Below, in pieces: positions 62,864 through 64,000 of a DNA stretch of 64,000 nt (position 1 is the first letter of the stretch; every line of letters starts with the position of its first letter). Location: the NCBI GenBank assembly GCA_034509925.1, contig CM067532.1:8303180-8367179 (forward strand), written 5' to 3'. The notes under the pieces were generated by a model that searched no databases, was not told the DNA's origin, and saw only the letters and a program-made list of their open reading frames with translations. The position numbers and the translations under genes were made by a program. Source of the stretch: Hirudinaria manillensis. Its lineage: Eukaryota; Annelida; Clitellata; Hirudinida; Hirudinidae.

Positions 62864-63520
62864 AGCAATAATAACAATAATAATAATAATAATAATAACA
62901 ATAATAATAATAAATTTTGATTGGATCCAGCAAACGTAATCTACAACTTGTACGCAGTCGTGGAACACGTGGGCAGATTGGACAATGGACATTACATGGC
63001 AACCATTAGGAACGGCATGGATGGCAACTGGTATCATTACGATGACGACTTGTTAGTTCTGAACTTAAAAATTGAATTAATTAATTAATTAAATAATAAT
63101 TAATTATGCGATTGATGTTATTGGTTTGAATGAATTATGTTAATTATTAGTTCGTACTTGCTATTAAGGAAGTGGTTTAAGTCCAGGCATTGTGCAATAA
63201 TAAGCAAAATAATCGGACTGTATATGATGATGATGTTGATAATGATATTGATGTTGGTATGATTGTAATGATATCTGACGTAAATATAAATATTTGGTTA
63301 AGTAATTGATTAATTAATTATAATAAATGCAGAATATTTAATTTGATTAATTTAAAACTTATTCAGAGTTAACCAGGTGCCTGAAAACCATGTCGTGACT
63401 CAAAGTGCCTACATCTTGTTTTACGAACTATTCTCAGCTGAGGCGGAAAAACCCGAGAAAAACGATTCGGTTTCGAATTTAAACTTGAAAAATCTTTTCA
63501 TCGAAAAATCAATAAATTAA
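56366..63520 (+). CDS. Ubiquitin-specific protease, USP2/USP21 type
   Basis: Twelve exons: join(56366..56962, 57294..57347, 58178..58280, 59252..59360, 60065..60175, 60476..60537, 60717..60817, 61081..61167, 61477..61555, 62076..62180, 62931..63051, 63367..63520), 560 residues. A 200-residue Ser/Asn/Pro-rich N-terminus is followed by a compact USP core. The Cys box is split by an intron: GLINLGNT ends exon 2 and CYMNSVLQCLSHT opens exon 3, with the catalytic Cys as its first codon. QEDAQEFLLLLL, zinc-ribbon cysteines (CSSC and CSNC), LKRF, the His box NLYAVVEHVG...NGHYMA and the third catalytic residue in WYHYDDD are all present. USP2 and USP21 remove ubiquitin from regulatory proteins. The core resembles both; the choice is open. 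All catalytic residues are kept, so it should be active. It is divergent from the neurophysin gene. Confidence 0.93.
57559..57578. repeat. Perfect 20-bp palindrome in USP intron 2
   Basis: CACAGTGGATATCCACTGTG equals its own reverse complement. It lies in a short region of repeated TAGTATCACATC-like words (about 57528-57610). Confidence 0.85.
59404..59740 (+). repeat. (AAT)n microsatellite in USP intron 4
   Basis: Interrupted AAT/AAC/AAA triplets from about 59404, with an almost pure (AAT)n tract at about 59637-59740. It produces spurious poly-Asn and poly-Ile frames on the two strands. Confidence 0.9.
61180..61275 (+). repeat. (AAT)n microsatellite in USP intron 8
   Basis: Nearly pure (AAT)n beginning about 12 bp after the exon 8 donor at 61168. 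Confidence 0.9.
61590..61757 (+). repeat. 15-bp minisatellite in USP intron 9
   Basis: About eleven units of TTATATTTAATATTR with the last base alternating between A and G, so a 30-bp higher-order period is also visible. It starts within 40 bp of the donor at 61556. Confidence 0.9.
61896..62022 (+). repeat. (AAT)n / (ATT)n microsatellite in USP intron 9
   Basis: Long (AAT)n tract turning into TAATTATAATAATTATAAT and ending in (ATT)n, hence partly self-complementary. It lies about 55 bp upstream of the exon 10 acceptor. Confidence 0.9.
62195..62312 (+). repeat. (AAT)n-(ATT)n inverted microsatellite in USP intron 10
   Basis: (AAT)n starts about 15 bp after the donor at 62181 and turns into (ATT)n, forming a potential long AT hairpin. 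Farther on, (CAA)n occurs at about 62500-62572. Confidence 0.85.
62818..62914 (+). repeat. (AAT)n microsatellite before USP exon 11
   Basis: (AAT)n with AAC, AGC and AAA interruptions, ending about 16 bp before the exon 11 acceptor at 62930. Confidence 0.9.
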
Positions 63521-64000
63521 TTATTTTTGTTCATTAATTTAAAGTAAAAAGAAACAATTTTATGACTCTTTGAGGTCTTTTTTTTAAATAAATAAATAAA
63601 ATTTATAAACAAATTAATAAATTTTTGTGAAATAAAAGTTAAAATGCGTTAAATTGATGTTTATGATGTTTTCGTAATTCGGCTGTTGCACACATTTATC
63701 AGGTATATAATATCATTTATAACATTCCGTGTACGAATTTAATTTATTTTTAAATTTAATCTTAAATAAATTATTTTTAATTAATTCTTAAAAACTTAAC
63801 GCAGATATGACAAATTAATTAAAAAAAAATTTTTATATAAAATAAAATTTTATTGCCTAATTTCAAATTAAATTCCGCAATATTTATAATCTTTTGCAAA
63901 TAAGCAGAAGGCCTTAATAACTAATGGGACGATAATTAAAAAGACAGGCCGTAATTTATCGAAATATTTTTGGAAAAAAAAAGGAATTTGACCAGAGGGA
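63521..64000. other. 3' flank of USP gene
   Basis: AT-rich DNA after the USP stop, with AATAAA words from about 63589 that could serve as polyadenylation signals. No gene was recognised up to the window edge. Confidence 0.6.

Overview
This is nuclear DNA of an intron-rich, AT-rich animal. GT-AG introns interrupt most genes, many introns carry (AAT)n, (ATG)n or longer tandem arrays, and every recognisable gene is a metazoan one. The fast clue to the group is a vasopressin/oxytocin-type prohormone whose nonapeptide reads CFIRNCPLG, close to conopressins; with slowly evolving exon structures this suggests a marine invertebrate bilaterian, most likely a lophotrochozoan. The species cannot be fixed from the sequence. 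All gene models below were assembled by eye from splice sites, with intron phase checked at every junction; coordinates in the feature table are the span from start codon to stop codon.

Left part (1-30 kb), gene-poor: a PRDM9/Meisetz-type gene on the minus strand (KRAB-like + SSXRD-like + PR/SET + tandem zinc fingers), an epithelium-type ETS factor (PNT + AT-hook + ETS), a secreted frizzled-related protein, the leucine-rich-repeat RAS-MAPK scaffold SHOC2, one unidentified 106-residue protein, and 4.5 kb of mostly repetitive DNA.

Right part (30-64 kb), gene-dense: septin (+), glutaminase-like protein (-), RagA GTPase (-), selenoprotein K (+), GPATCH4 (-), COPS7 (+), MCM8 (+), vasotocin/conopressin-neurophysin (-) and a USP2/USP21-type deubiquitinase (+). 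Neighbours are arranged head-to-head or tail-to-tail with gaps of a few hundred bases.

Most striking: (1) a PRDM9-like gene with the complete vertebrate-style domain order and zinc fingers that differ mainly at DNA-contact positions; (2) a glutaminase gene with an intact fold but nearly all catalytic residues replaced, predicting a pseudoenzyme; (3) a selenoprotein K gene whose penultimate in-frame UGA is backed by a SECIS-like hairpin in the 3' UTR; (4) a splice acceptor that is itself a unit of a 26-bp tandem repeat in MCM8; (5) an ETS factor with a rebuilt C-terminal wing. The genes do not form a single pathway: they are mostly ordinary housekeeping and signalling genes sitting side by side.
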